Shown here: one piece after another, positions 21,297 through 30,378 of the stretch
Layout: each line of letters begins with the position of its first letter
How positions within the stretch are numbered: the first letter of the stretch is position 1
Assembly (NCBI GenBank): GCA_019636675.1
Contig: JAHBXC010000001.1
Coordinates: forward strand, 744,001-808,000
Source: Phycisphaeraceae bacterium
Lineage (GTDB): Bacteria; Planctomycetota; Phycisphaerae; Phycisphaerales; UBA1924
Length of the DNA: 64,000 nt
Reading direction: 5' to 3'
Made by a program: the position numbers and the translations under genes
The notes under the pieces: model-generated
What the model was told of the DNA's origin: nothing
Database searches by the model: none
The model's input: the letters and a program-made list of their open reading frames with translations, nothing else

Positions 21297-22049
21297 TTAG
21301 CCCGAGCCGTGCGCGCGTGTGAGAATGGCCTTCATCTCGCGCACCGCGTCGCGCATGCCGGTGTAGATCGCGCGGCTGACGATCGCGTGACCGATGTGCA
21401 GCTCCCAGAGCCCGGGCAGCGACGCGATCGGAGCGACGTTGACATAATTCAAGGCGTGCCCGGCGTTGAAGCGCATCCCTCTGCGCTCGATCAGCTCGCC
21501 CGCGGCGCGCACGCGATCAAGCTCGCGCGCGAGCGGCTCGGCTCGCAGGTCGCCCCCGCTCGCGCGATACGCCGCGGCGTACGGCCCGGTGTGGACCTCG
21601 CAGACCGAGAACCCGCACTGCGCCGCCGCCTCGATGTGATCCGCTTCCGGGTCGACGAAGGCCGAGACAGGGACGCCCCCGTCACGAAGCCGCGCGACGA
21701 TCTCGCGAAGGCGGGGCTCGTGTCCCGCGACCTGCAGCCCGCCCTCGGTGGTGACTTCGAGTCGCCCCTCGGGAACGAGCATCGCCATGTCGGGCCTGAT
21801 GCGCAGCGCGATGCGCACCATGTCGTCGGTCGCGGCCATCTCGAAGTTGAGCTTCGTCGCGACGGTCGCCTTGAGGCGATCGACGTCGTGGTCCTGGATG
21901 TGACGCCGGTCCTCGCGGAGGTGCACGGTGATGCCGTCGGCGCCGCCGATCTCGGCGTCGTGCGCGGCCCGGACCGGGTCGGGCTCGATGCCCCGTCGCG
22001 CCTGGCGGACGGTGGCGACATGGTCGACATTGACGCTGAGCAGGGCCAT
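21297..22049 (-). CDS. pdxJ: Pyridoxine 5'-phosphate synthase
   Basis: 250 residues. Condenses 1-deoxyxylulose 5-phosphate with aminoacetone 3-phosphate to make pyridoxine 5'-phosphate, the last step of the DXP-dependent vitamin B6 pathway; TIM barrel. Diagnostic segments: LSVNVDHVATVRQARRG at the N-terminus, GADGITVHLREDRRHI, TKLNFEMA, VSAFVDPEADHI, EVHTGPYA and NAGHALNY. Length matches the family. It is the last gene of a minus-strand run after nnrD (24-base gap) and the transglutaminase-like gene. Confidence 0.96.
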   Translation of the reverse strand: MALLSVNVDHVATVRQARRGIEPDPVRAAHDAEIGGADGITVHLREDRRHIQDHDVDRLKATVATKLNFEMAATDDMVRIALRIRPDMAMLVPEGRLEVTTEGGLQVAGHEPRLREIVARLRDGGVPVSAFVDPEADHIEAAAQCGFSVCEVHTGPYAAAYRASGGDLRAEPLARELDRVRAAGELIERRGMRFNAGHALNYVNVAPIASLPGLWELHIGHAIVSRAIYTGMRDAVREMKAILTRAHGSG

Positions 22050-22073
22050 GGCATGAGCGTACGCGCGGTCGGG

Positions 22074-23030
22074 TCAGCCCGCGCGGAGCGCCTCGACCGC
22101 CCGGGGGAGCGCGTCGGCCAGCTCGGACGCGAGCATCCCGCCCGTCGCGCCGCGCGACTCGACCCATAGGGCGCCGGCGCGGGCGTGGGCCGCCACCGCG
22201 AGCCGGGCGCAGTCGAAGAGCGAGAGCCCGCCGCGCGCCTCGCTGGTGACGGTCCGCTCGCCGGCGACGATGGGGCGTTTGTGGAACTGGGCGATGAACG
22301 ACGCGACGACGCCGGTGAGCACATCGCCTGTCCCGGCGGTCGCGAGGGCCGGGTTCTGCGCGTCGCTGACCCAGAGGCGCACGCCGTCGCTGACAACGGT
22401 GGCGGCGCCCTTGAGGACCACGACGCAGCCGAGCGTGCGCGCGAGCGTCGCGGCGGCGTCGGCGCGGGTCCCCGGGTGGATCGGGTCGAGGTCGAGCCCC
22501 AGGGCCTGCGAGAGTCGGCGGAACTCGCCCGGGTGAGGGGTGAGCGCCGCCATCGCGCGGAAGTCGCGGTGGAACTCGGGCAGCTCCGCCAGCGCGTTGA
22601 TCGCGTCGGCGTCGACGACCACCGGTCGGTCATCCTGGTTGATCGCGCGGAAGGCGAGCGCACGGACGCCCTCGCCGGCGCCCATGCCGGGGCCGATCGC
22701 GACGCAGTCGCTCGCGCGCAGCAGCGCGTCGAAGGCCCGGGCGCCCTCGTGCGGCACGATGGCTCCGCTGTCCTCGGTGGGCAGCGCAACGCCGGTGGCG
22801 CTCGGCGCGATGGTCAGGGCCGCGTTCAATACCCCCTCGGGCATCGCGAGCTTCGCGAGGCCGCACCCGGCACGCAGCGCGCCGATCGCGGCGAGCGCCG
22901 GCCCGCCGATCATTCGCGAGTCTGCGAGCGCACACCCCCCCACCACGCCGACCGTGCCGAAGGAGCCCTTGTGCCCGCGCGCGTCGCGCGCGGGGAGCCG
23001 TGGCAGCGGGTCGTCGTGGGGGGTGCTCAT
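22074..23030 (-). CDS. nnrD: ADP-dependent (S)-NAD(P)H-hydrate dehydratase
   Basis: 318 residues. Repairs hydrated NAD(P)H; ribokinase-like fold. Motifs include HKGSFGTVGVVGG near the N-terminus, ALTPHPGEFRRL (about 162), VVLKGAATVV and the catalytic-loop ATAGTGDVLTG (about 236), all typical of the dehydratase (CARKD/YjeF_C) domain. The N-terminal epimerase (NnrE) domain fused in E. coli YjeF is absent, so an epimerase, if present, must be encoded elsewhere. ATG at 23030 (complement). Lies between the transglutaminase-like gene and pdxJ. Confidence 0.93.
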   Translation of the reverse strand: MSTPHDDPLPRLPARDARGHKGSFGTVGVVGGCALADSRMIGGPALAAIGALRAGCGLAKLAMPEGVLNAALTIAPSATGVALPTEDSGAIVPHEGARAFDALLRASDCVAIGPGMGAGEGVRALAFRAINQDDRPVVVDADAINALAELPEFHRDFRAMAALTPHPGEFRRLSQALGLDLDPIHPGTRADAAATLARTLGCVVVLKGAATVVSDGVRLWVSDAQNPALATAGTGDVLTGVVASFIAQFHKRPIVAGERTVTSEARGGLSLFDCARLAVAAHARAGALWVESRGATGGMLASELADALPRAVEALRAG

Positions 23031-23052
23031 CGAGTGGATGATATTCGAACTT

Positions 23053-24537
23053 TCACTCGACGCGCTCGACCTCGATCGACAGCGCGCCGAGCAGGGGCGC
23101 GACGGCGGCCATGGTGTTCACGCGCTCCGAGCCCTCGAGCGTGCTGACCGCGACGCCGATGTGCGTCGCATCGCGTGGCAAACGGTCGAGCGTCGCGTCC
23201 AGATCGACCCAGACCCCCTCGCCGTCGGGCCCGGCGAGGAGCGCCTGCGTCCACATGTGAAACCCGAAGACCCCCTTCTGCCCGACGAACTCGTCCACGT
23301 AGATCAGCCCCGAGACCACGCGCGACGGGATCCCTGCGGCGCGAAGCATCGCGGCCAGCAGGACGGCGTGCTCGGTGCAATCGCCCTCGCGCGTGCGGGC
23401 CACCTCGCTCGCCGTCGCGAAGCCGACATCGAGTGACTTCCGGTTGATGTGCCCGTGGACATGCCTTCGCATGCGCTCGGCGAGCACCGGCGCGTTGTTT
23501 CGGTCCTCGCGCGACATCATCTGCACGTTGGTCGCGAGCCCCACGACATCGCGGTTGCGCGAGTCGATCATCGCGGAGGGCGCGAGCGCCGCGGCGCGCT
23601 GCTCGCGCGTCAGAGCGGCCGGCTCGCTCCTGTCGAGGTCGATGACCACTCTCGCCGTGCGCTCGTCGATCCGCTCGACGCGCTGGGCGCCCCACGAGGG
23701 AAGCTCGGGCATCGTCCCGGCGTCGAGGCGCAGGAGATAGGACGCCCGGCGCGTCGTCCGGGGGGAATCGATGGGCCGATCGGGCGTGACGAGCGTCGAG
23801 ACCAGCAGCTCCGCGGGCTCGAACTCGGCGAGCGCGAGGTCGCGCTCCGTGAGCATCATCGTGAGCGCGATCCCCCCCAGGGCCACCTCGCCCCGGACGA
23901 GTTCGCCCTCGGCGTCGAGGAAATAGGTGCTGGTCGTGCCGGGCGCCGACGACTGGGTGACGGTCCAGCGCGTCGCGTGCGACGCACGCCCGGCGAGTCG
24001 CACCACGGACTGCTCGCCGCGGATGTACCGCTGCTCGGTCACGGTCACCGACATCGGGTCGATCGATGCGAACTCGATCGTTCTGGCGCCCTGCGCGATG
24101 CGATCTCGCAGGAACCGGCGCGCCGCGTCGGGCATCAGCGCTCCCTGCTCGATCTCGATCTCGCGCGCCTGGCCTCGCTGGCCGAACTGGCTCTCGGTCA
24201 CCGTGGCGCGCCGACCGGCGAACGTCGCCTCGGTCACGACCGCGGCTGCGCCCAGCAACTGCTCGGTGCGCATCGAGACGGGCTCTCCGTCGGCTCGCTC
24301 GACAGACTCGGCGTCGATGCGGACGCGGATCGTCGCCGGGCCGCGCGCGATCGAGAGCGACATCTCGCTGGCGACGCGGATCGTGCCGTCGTCGCGTGTC
24401 TCGATGCGTTCGCGCATGTGGCCGGCCCGCGAGCCCATGAGCTCGAGCATGTACCAGCGCTCGACGACGCTCCCCAGCGACGCCGGGGCCAGGAGGCACG
24501 CGAGAACGCAGACGAGGACGCGGCGGGCGGTGGTCAT
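23053..24537 (-). CDS. Exported transglutaminase-like protein
   Basis: 494 residues. Signal peptide 1-22. The C-terminal transglutaminase core shows a Cys-His-Asp triad: Cys387 in REGDCTEHAVLLAAMLRAAG, His427 in VFGFHMWTQALL, and Asp445 in VWVDLDATLD. The 350-residue N-terminal region is beta-rich and not recognised. Bacterial members are mostly cysteine proteases or amidases acting in the periplasm rather than cross-linkers. First gene of the minus-strand run leading to nnrD and pdxJ; divergent from tatD, about 85 bases apart. Substrate unknown. Confidence 0.85.
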   Translation of the reverse strand: MTTARRVLVCVLACLLAPASLGSVVERWYMLELMGSRAGHMRERIETRDDGTIRVASEMSLSIARGPATIRVRIDAESVERADGEPVSMRTEQLLGAAAVVTEATFAGRRATVTESQFGQRGQAREIEIEQGALMPDAARRFLRDRIAQGARTIEFASIDPMSVTVTEQRYIRGEQSVVRLAGRASHATRWTVTQSSAPGTTSTYFLDAEGELVRGEVALGGIALTMMLTERDLALAEFEPAELLVSTLVTPDRPIDSPRTTRRASYLLRLDAGTMPELPSWGAQRVERIDERTARVVIDLDRSEPAALTREQRAAALAPSAMIDSRNRDVVGLATNVQMMSREDRNNAPVLAERMRRHVHGHINRKSLDVGFATASEVARTREGDCTEHAVLLAAMLRAAGIPSRVVSGLIYVDEFVGQKGVFGFHMWTQALLAGPDGEGVWVDLDATLDRLPRDATHIGVAVSTLEGSERVNTMAAVAPLLGALSIEVERVE

Positions 24538-24623
24538 GCCGAGTTGTACCGTCTTCCGGAGCCCGGGTCGCCCCCCCTCGCCCGAAAGGCGCTCGGCGCC
24601 GTGCCCCCCTACCCTTCCGGCCC

Positions 24624-25421
24624 ATGCTCGACACGCACTGCCATCTCACGTTTGCGGACTACCACGGGCGTGTGTCCGAGACCCTGGCCGCCGCCCGCGA
24701 GGCGGGGGTCACCGGCGCGATCACCATCTCGACCACAACGCAGGACTGCCTCTCGGCGCTCTCGCTCGCCGAGCACCACGCGCTCGAGAACCTGTGGTGC
24801 ACCGCCGGGGTGCACCCGCTGTACTCCCATGTCGAGCCGCGCCGGTGGCAGAACCTGCTGGATGTCGCGCGTTCCTCTCGCTGTGTCGCCTGGGGCGAAC
24901 TTGGGCTTGACCTGCACTACGACGGCCCCCACCGGGCCACGCAGCACGCGGTGCTGAACGAGCAGCTCGCGTTTATCGCGAACGCGAAGCGAGAGCACCG
25001 CATCGACAAGCCGATCGTGCTCCACTGCCGCGAGGCGTTCGACGAGTTGATCCCGATCCTGAGGCAGAGCGGGCTGGACGCGTCGCGGTTCGTGTTCCAC
25101 TGCTTCACCGCCGGCCCGCGCGAGATGCGCCTTCTGCTGGACTTCGGCGCGATGGTGTCGTTCACGGGCGTGGTGACCTACGCGAACGCGAAGGATGTGC
25201 AGGAGGCCGCCAAGATCGTCCCGGGCGACCGGATCATGGTCGAGACCGACGCGCCGTTCCTCACGCCCGCCCCCCACCGGGGCGTGCGCCCCAACGCCCC
25301 GAAGTTTGCGCGCGTGACGGCGGAGTTCCTCGCGGATCTCCGTAGCGAGCAGTGGGACGACTTCCACGCGCAGATCAACCGCAACACCGAGCGGTTCTTC
25401 GGCTTCGAACGCGTCGACTGA
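24624..25421 (+). CDS. TatD-family metal-dependent hydrolase
   Basis: 265 residues. TIM-barrel amidohydrolase-like DNase family. Metal ligands visible: DTHCHLTF at residues 3-10 (His5, His7), Glu in GELGLDLHYD (about 93), His in VLHCREAFDEL (about 135), His in FHCFTAG (about 158) and Asp in METDAPFLTP (about 207). Length typical (255-270). TatD/YcfH enzymes act as 3'-5' exonucleases or D-Tyr-tRNA deacylases; the exact activity is not shown here. Convergent with the ThiF-like gene, with only three bases between the stops. Confidence 0.92.
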   Translation: MLDTHCHLTFADYHGRVSETLAAAREAGVTGAITISTTTQDCLSALSLAEHHALENLWCTAGVHPLYSHVEPRRWQNLLDVARSSRCVAWGELGLDLHYDGPHRATQHAVLNEQLAFIANAKREHRIDKPIVLHCREAFDELIPILRQSGLDASRFVFHCFTAGPREMRLLLDFGAMVSFTGVVTYANAKDVQEAAKIVPGDRIMVETDAPFLTPAPHRGVRPNAPKFARVTAEFLADLRSEQWDDFHAQINRNTERFFGFERVD

Positions 25422-25424
25422 CGC

Positions 25425-26459
25425 TCACGCGCCGAGGTGCTTCGCGTAGATCGCGCGGGCCCGCGCCGGGTCGGGCGTCGAGACGATCGCGCGCCCGTCG
25501 GCGAAGACCGAGAGTTCCACACCCCCCTCGCGCAGCGAGCCCTTGACGAGGAACGGCGTGCGCCGGAACTCGCCGTGAGGCGAGAGGCGCGCGAGGACCG
25601 CGTCGAGATCGGCCGACGACGGGGACGAGGGCGTGATCTGCACGCTCGACCGGCCGCAGAGCGTGATCGCGGCGTCGGCGCGATCACCGTCGAGCCAGTC
25701 GAAGCGGCGCAGCGCGCAGCAGGGGCACTCCGGGTCGCGCGCCTTCCTGAGGTCGGTCGTCGCTATTTCACCGGTGAGCACATCGGCGCGTGCGAGCGAG
25801 TGACGCACGAGGTCGGCGCGCCCCAGCAGGATCTTCATCGCCTCGCCCGCCATGAGCGAGCCGGCGACGCCGACCGCCGGGCCCAGCACGCCCACGGTGT
25901 CGCAGGTCTCGCGCTCGCGCGCCGGGGGCGGCTCGGGGAAGACGCAGCGCAGACAGGGCGATTCTCCGGGCAGAACCGTCATCTGCATCGCGCGGGTCGC
26001 GACGGCGCCGCCGTACACCAGGGCGGTCCCGGTCGCGATCGCGAGGTCGTTGAGCAGGTAGCGCGTCTCGTAGTTGTCCGTGCCGTCGAGGATGACCCCG
26101 GGCCTCGCGTCAAGGAGCGCGCGCGCGGTGCGCGCGGAGCAATCGGTCGCGTGGGCGTGGATGGCGAGCGACGAGTCGATCTCGAGCAGGCGTCGGCGCG
26201 CGGCCTCGACCTTGGGGAGGCCCTCCTCCGCGTCGCGCTGCGTGTAGAGCGACTGCCGCTGAAGGTTCGTGAACTCGACGACATCGCGGTCGACGATCGT
26301 CAGCGTCCCGACGCCGGCGCGCGCGAGGTGGTCGGCGGCGACGCAGCCCAGCGCGCCCAGGCCGATCAGCAGCGCGTGCGACTGCCGGAGGCGCTGCTGC
26401 CCCGCTTCGCCCACGAAGGGCAGCAGTTCCTGTCGGTGATGGCGTCGGTCGCTGGTCAC
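25425..26459 (-). CDS. ThiF/MoeB-family adenylyltransferase
   Basis: 344 residues starting at GTG (complement of 26457-26459), with GGGA about nine bases upstream. E1-like enzyme that adenylates the C-terminal glycine of ThiS/MoaD-type sulphur carriers. The ATP site GLGALGCVAADHLARAGVG lies near residue 34; Arg-rich NLQRQSLYT follows; catalytic-region CDTVGVLGPAVG lies near 186; zinc-site pairs CLRC (about 170) and CPCC (about 248) are present. The last 90 residues replace a rhodanese domain with an unrecognised small domain. It cannot be decided whether it serves thiamine, molybdopterin or another pathway. Co-transcribed with the hydroxyacid dehydrogenase (13-base gap). Confidence 0.9.
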   Translation of the reverse strand: MTSDRRHHRQELLPFVGEAGQQRLRQSHALLIGLGALGCVAADHLARAGVGTLTIVDRDVVEFTNLQRQSLYTQRDAEEGLPKVEAARRRLLEIDSSLAIHAHATDCSARTARALLDARPGVILDGTDNYETRYLLNDLAIATGTALVYGGAVATRAMQMTVLPGESPCLRCVFPEPPPARERETCDTVGVLGPAVGVAGSLMAGEAMKILLGRADLVRHSLARADVLTGEIATTDLRKARDPECPCCALRRFDWLDGDRADAAITLCGRSSVQITPSSPSSADLDAVLARLSPHGEFRRTPFLVKGSLREGGVELSVFADGRAIVSTPDPARARAIYAKHLGA

Positions 26460-26472
26460 GCGTTATTCCCGT

Positions 26473-27411
26473 TCAGACGGCGGCGTGCTCGGGCTTTTCG
26501 CCGCAGAGGACCTTCCAGAGGTCCTTCACGACCCACGACATGTTGCGTTTCGCCTGCGCCGTGGCTGCGCCGATGTGGGGCGCGAGGTGCGCGTTGGGCA
26601 GGCCCAGCAGCGGGTAGTCGCTCGTGAAGGGCTCGGGCTCGTGGACATCGAGGATCGCCTGCGCGCCTGGGTTGCTGCCCAGCCACGACGCGAGCGCGCC
26701 GGGGTTCACGACGAACCCGCGCGACGCGTTGATGAGCAGCGCGTCGGGCTTCATGCGCGCCAGCGCGCCGGCGTCGATCAGGTCGCGGTTGCTCGCCCGC
26801 TCGTCGACATGCACGGTGAGCACATCCGAGGATCGCAGGAGCGTGTCGAGATCGACCGCCTTGGCGCGGAGGTTGTCGCGGTGGAGTTCGAGCAGATCGT
26901 TATACAGCACCCGGCAGCCGAACGCCTCGAACACGCGCGCCACGCGCGTTCCCACGCGACCCAGGCCCAGCACGCCCACCGTCAGGTCGCCCAGTTGTCT
27001 CGGCGCGATGAGATCGTCGCGCACGCGCTTCCATTCCTTGAGGGGGAGCGCTTTGTCGAGAAAGAGCCGGGGGCGGAGCGCGTCGAGGACGAAGGAGACG
27101 ACGAGTTCGACGACGGCCTGGGTGTTGGCGTCGGGGGTGTTGAGCACGCGTATGCCGCGGCGTTCGCAGGCGCGCAGGTCGATGTTGTCGAGCCCGACGC
27201 CCGCTCGGGCCACGGCGCGGAGTTTCGGCGCCTTGGCGAGCATGGCCTCGTTGACGATGGTGTAGGTGCGAACCACTAGCGCGTCGGCCTCGGCGAGCAG
27301 GTCGGCGAAGCCGGGCTCGTCGGGCGAGCATCGGCGCAGGTCGGCCCGTTCGGCGAGCCAGTCGCTCGCGGCGGGGTCGAGTTCCTCGGTCTGAAGGACG
27401 AGGGCTCTCAT
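26473..27411 (-). CDS. D-2-hydroxyacid dehydrogenase (SerA-like)
   Basis: 312 residues. NAD-binding VGVLGLGRVGTRVARVF lies near residue 145. The catalytic Arg (NASRGFVVNPGAL), Glu (LDVHEPEPF) and His (APHIGAATAQAK) are all present. VARAGVGLDNID is the substrate-side motif typical of phosphoglycerate dehydrogenase-like members. No ACT or regulatory C-terminal domain is present, so it is the short form; the substrate could be 3-phosphoglycerate or another 2-hydroxyacid. ATG at 27411 (complement). Between clpS (16-base gap) and the ThiF-like gene, so probably one transcript. Confidence 0.92.
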   Translation of the reverse strand: MRALVLQTEELDPAASDWLAERADLRRCSPDEPGFADLLAEADALVVRTYTIVNEAMLAKAPKLRAVARAGVGLDNIDLRACERRGIRVLNTPDANTQAVVELVVSFVLDALRPRLFLDKALPLKEWKRVRDDLIAPRQLGDLTVGVLGLGRVGTRVARVFEAFGCRVLYNDLLELHRDNLRAKAVDLDTLLRSSDVLTVHVDERASNRDLIDAGALARMKPDALLINASRGFVVNPGALASWLGSNPGAQAILDVHEPEPFTSDYPLLGLPNAHLAPHIGAATAQAKRNMSWVVKDLWKVLCGEKPEHAAV

Positions 27412-27427
27412 GCGATGGAGGTCGGGA

Positions 27428-27820
27428 TCAGGAGTCGTCGCGCGAGCGGTTCATCGCGTCGCGGTCGGCGTTCTCGAGGTCGTCGTCGCCGCCGAACTCG
27501 GCGGGCTCGAGGATGCAGGACATCGGGCCCTGGCACTTGGCGATGAGCGGGTCCTTGCCGAAGGCCAGCACCTGCTCGCGCTTCAACTCGGCGTGCTCTC
27601 TGTGGGTGGTCAGGAGCACGACGCGGCCCTCGGCGTCGACGGTCTGGGCCGCCTTGAAGGCCTTCTCGGGGGTGAAGGCGAAGAGTTGCGTCGCGATGCG
27701 GATCACGTAGTCGTAGCTGTGATCGTCGTCGTCGAGCAGCACCACGTTCCACGGACGCGGCTGGCGCGGCTTGGTGTCGGGGTTGGCCTTCGGACGGGTT
27801 TCTGCGGTCGCTCCGCTCAT
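27428..27820 (-). CDS. clpS: ClpS-like adaptor of Clp protease
   Basis: 130 residues. N-end-rule adaptor that binds ClpA/ClpC and delivers substrates with bulky N-terminal residues. The core PRPWNVVLLDDDDHSYDYVI (about residues 21-41) matches the ClpS signature NVVLLNDDxTxMEFV, and later VVLLTTHREHAELKREQVL follows the second helix. The C-terminal 40 residues, CQGPMSCILEPAEFGG and an acidic tail, run past the usual ClpS end (about 105 residues). First gene of the clpS - dehydrogenase - ThiF-like run. No clpA/clpC in the window. Confidence 0.88.
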   Translation of the reverse strand: MSGATAETRPKANPDTKPRQPRPWNVVLLDDDDHSYDYVIRIATQLFAFTPEKAFKAAQTVDAEGRVVLLTTHREHAELKREQVLAFGKDPLIAKCQGPMSCILEPAEFGGDDDLENADRDAMNRSRDDS

Positions 27821-27847
27821 ATCGCGGAACGATAGGCGCTGGGGTGA

Positions 27848-27882
27848 ACGAAAGACGCCGACGCGTGGGGCGCGTCGGCGTC
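27848..27882 (-). terminator. Rho-independent terminator of the thioredoxin-TPR gene
   Basis: On the minus strand GACGCCGACGCG, five-base loop, CGCGTCGGCGTC, then TTTCGTTC; a 12-bp perfect stem 60 bases past the stop at 27942. It separates this gene from clpS. Confidence 0.82.
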
Positions 27883-27941
27883 GGTTCTCGGTCGTTGTCC
27901 GGGGCGCTCCGAAGCGGGGCGGGCCCGGTTCGGGGGCACGA

Positions 27942-29024
27942 TCAGTCGAGGGGCTGGCCGCTCTCGAAGCGGGCGAGCGTGTCCTGGAGCTGCTGGCGCT
28001 CGCGCGGGTTGGGGGCGTTCTCGATGGCCTTCTTCTGGACCTCGATCGCCTTCGCGCGATCGCCCTTGCGATAGTGCACGTGCGCGAGGGTGTCGAGGAT
28101 GCTCGCGTTCGTCCCGCCGGTCAGCTCGCTGGCGCGTGTGGCGGCGGCCATCGCGAGATCGAGGTCGCGGGTCTCGATCGCCTTGCTGTCGACGATGAAC
28201 CACGCCAGCCCGTTGAGGCCCTGGGCGTCGTCCTTCGCGACGCCCTTGATCGCGGCCCAGCCGGTGGCCCACGCCTGATCGTACTTCTTCAGGTGCGTGG
28301 CGAGCACGTTCACCTTGGTGAGCGTGTACTGCGCCGCGTTGTAGTCCATCGCGATCAACTCGTCGAGCTTGGACACGACGACATCCCACTGGCGGGCGCC
28401 GGCCGCTTCGCGCAGCGACGAGAGGATGGGACGCACGGTCGCCTCGATCTCGGCCTTGCGGCGCGACTCGACGGCGCGGGCCTCGATGTCGTAGGTGTCG
28501 TTGACGATCGCGTCGAGCGACTCGTCGAAGTCCTTGTTCATCGGGTGGCCGACCCACGCGAGGCGCCCCTGCTTGTCGACGATCATGACGGTCGGGATGC
28601 CCTGCGAGCCGGTCGCGTCCATGAACGCGCGGGCGGTCGCCATCTCGATGTCCTCGGCGATGCCGTAGAGCATCTTCTCGTTGGCGTCGGCGTTGACGAC
28701 GTGCGACTCGATGAACTCGGCGGTGGGCGTCATGCCGGGGCGAGGCCAGATCGACACGCCCAGAATCGTGACGCCCTTGTCCTCGTACTTCTTGTGCAGG
28801 TCGTTCATGTGGGGCATCGCAGCGATGCAGGGCCCGCACCAGGGCGCCCAGAAATCGAGCACGTACACCTCGCCGGGCTGCCAGCTGCTCACCGAGTCGC
28901 CCTTGAGCCAGGTGACGTTGCTGAGCTTGGGCGCCTTGTCCCCGACCACGAGCTGGCCCTGCGCGAGCGCGGGGGCAGCGAGAACAACGGCGGAGGCGAA
29001 GAGACCGGCGAAGAGATGTCGCAT
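27942..29024 (-). CDS. Exported thioredoxin-like protein with TPR-type tail
   Basis: 360 residues. Signal peptide 1-21 (VVLAAPALAQ). A TlpA/ResA-like thioredoxin domain spans about 25-170, with WAPWCGPCIAAMPHM (active-site CGPC, about residue 62) and the cis-Pro in GIPTVMIVD (about 142). The remaining 190 residues are helical with TPR-like spacing (LNGLAWFIVDSKAIETRDLDLA, LDTLAHVHYRKGDRAKAIEVQ). Likely a periplasmic disulphide reductase or cytochrome c maturation helper. The two haem-c MCPs in this window would need such a maturation route, but the link is inference. Monocistronic with its own terminator. Confidence 0.88.
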   Translation of the reverse strand: MRHLFAGLFASAVVLAAPALAQGQLVVGDKAPKLSNVTWLKGDSVSSWQPGEVYVLDFWAPWCGPCIAAMPHMNDLHKKYEDKGVTILGVSIWPRPGMTPTAEFIESHVVNADANEKMLYGIAEDIEMATARAFMDATGSQGIPTVMIVDKQGRLAWVGHPMNKDFDESLDAIVNDTYDIEARAVESRRKAEIEATVRPILSSLREAAGARQWDVVVSKLDELIAMDYNAAQYTLTKVNVLATHLKKYDQAWATGWAAIKGVAKDDAQGLNGLAWFIVDSKAIETRDLDLAMAAATRASELTGGTNASILDTLAHVHYRKGDRAKAIEVQKKAIENAPNPRERQQLQDTLARFESGQPLD

Positions 29025-29194
29025 TCGTGCTTCCTTGGGGTGACGGGAACGGGCGCAAGGGGTCTGCCCGCGAGGTATTCAGGAGATCGTACCGGTGAAA
29101 CGCACGAGGGAGGCGATGGATTCCGCGCACGACGAATCTCTGCCTGCACCGGCCGCCGCAGAACCGGCGAGGTCCGGGGGCGTCCTATCGTGTG

Positions 29195-30319
29195 ATGATG
29201 CTTCGGCTGGGCTCGTCAACGGCGGGTGCGCTGGGCTGGATCGCATCTTTTGCGATCCACGGGGTGGCCGCTCTCGTCGCAACCGGCGTGATTTCCCCTG
29301 TTCCGGTGTCAGAATGGATCTCGGAAGCGCTTTCCTCGAAGGAGCGCGAGGAGTTTCCGGACCCCGCGGACGCTCCGACGCCGGACGATGAAGCCGATCT
29401 CACGCCCGTCCCGGTCGAGCCCGAGCCCCTGAAGGTGCGTCTGGGCATCGACGAGTCCGACGCGACCGACACCGAGACATGGCTGGGGTTCGCGAGCGCC
29501 AGCCCCGAACACGGCGGGATCCCGATGGGGTTTGAGCAGGCGCAACTTCGTCGCTCGTCGGGCGATGGCGGGCTTTCCCCGGCCCGTCCCAGCGACGGAG
29601 CGCTCACACCGACGAGCCCCGGCGCCGGTGGCGAGGGGCAGGCCGCAAGCGCGACGCTCGTGCAGCACGACGCCGCGAGCGAGCACGATCGCGCCGATTC
29701 GTCCCCAGTCGAGCCGGCTGTCTTTCTCGCGCCCAGCGCAACGCCCTCGATCACCCTCGCGCGCGACGCGCGAGAGACGCCGCCCATCAACGCGCCGGGC
29801 AGCGCTGCGAGCACCGGGGGCGCCCGGGGCGCGAGCCCGTCGGGCGCTCAGACGCCTGCGCCGGGGACCTCGGCCCCGCCCCAGGCGGTCGACGAGACCG
29901 CGAAGCCCAAGGACGAGCCGGTCGACCTCTCGAAGCAGGGAGCGGGCGGCGAACGCGAGCCGGGAGTCGCGTCTGATCGCGACGCCGACGCCGCGTCGAT
30001 CCGCAACGCGATCCTGGCGTCGCCCGGGCGCCCACTGGCGGCCAAGGGGCTGCGCATCCAGACGGTGCGCCCCCAGTTCTCTGCGTACGCGCTGGCGACG
30101 GCGAACCCCGACGATGTCGTCGTGCGGATCTGGTTCAACGCGCAGGGGCGCGTCGCGAAGGCCGAGCTGCTCCAGTCCAGCGGGCGCGCCGATGTTGATC
30201 GCCCGGTGCTCGACGCCGTCTACAACTGGCGCGCGACGGGTGAGCCCCTGAAGGTCTTGCTGAACTCAGACCCCGACGCGCGCATCGAGCTGGTGTTTCG
30301 CGTGACGCTGCGCCGGTGA
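29195..30319 (+). CDS. TonB-like C-terminal domain protein
   Basis: 374 residues from ATG 29195; GTG 29192 and ATG 29198 are equally close alternatives. One N-terminal TM (about 8-33), then an acidic and Pro-rich linker of about 220 residues with no folded-domain signs, then a C-terminal domain (about 285-374) with the TonB_C pattern VVVRIWFNAQGRVAKAELLQSSG and DRPVLDAVYNWRA. TonB transduces proton-motive force to outer-membrane receptors. No exbB/exbD or TonB-dependent receptor is adjacent, so its partner is unknown. Convergent with ndk. Confidence 0.78.
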   Translation: MMLRLGSSTAGALGWIASFAIHGVAALVATGVISPVPVSEWISEALSSKEREEFPDPADAPTPDDEADLTPVPVEPEPLKVRLGIDESDATDTETWLGFASASPEHGGIPMGFEQAQLRRSSGDGGLSPARPSDGALTPTSPGAGGEGQAASATLVQHDAASEHDRADSSPVEPAVFLAPSATPSITLARDARETPPINAPGSAASTGGARGASPSGAQTPAPGTSAPPQAVDETAKPKDEPVDLSKQGAGGEREPGVASDRDADAASIRNAILASPGRPLAAKGLRIQTVRPQFSAYALATANPDDVVVRIWFNAQGRVAKAELLQSSGRADVDRPVLDAVYNWRATGEPLKVLLNSDPDARIELVFRVTLRR

Positions 30320-30324
30320 ACGAA

Positions 30325-30356
30325 CAGGGGCGAGCGCCGTGCGCCCGCCCCTGCGT
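30325..30356. terminator. Hairpin between tonB-like gene and ndk
   Basis: AGGGGCG and CGCCCCT arms around a GC-rich centre, between two convergent genes. T-runs are weak, so confidence is moderate. Confidence 0.5.
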
Positions 30357-30378
30357 GGTTTCGTCGGATTGGCTCGGC

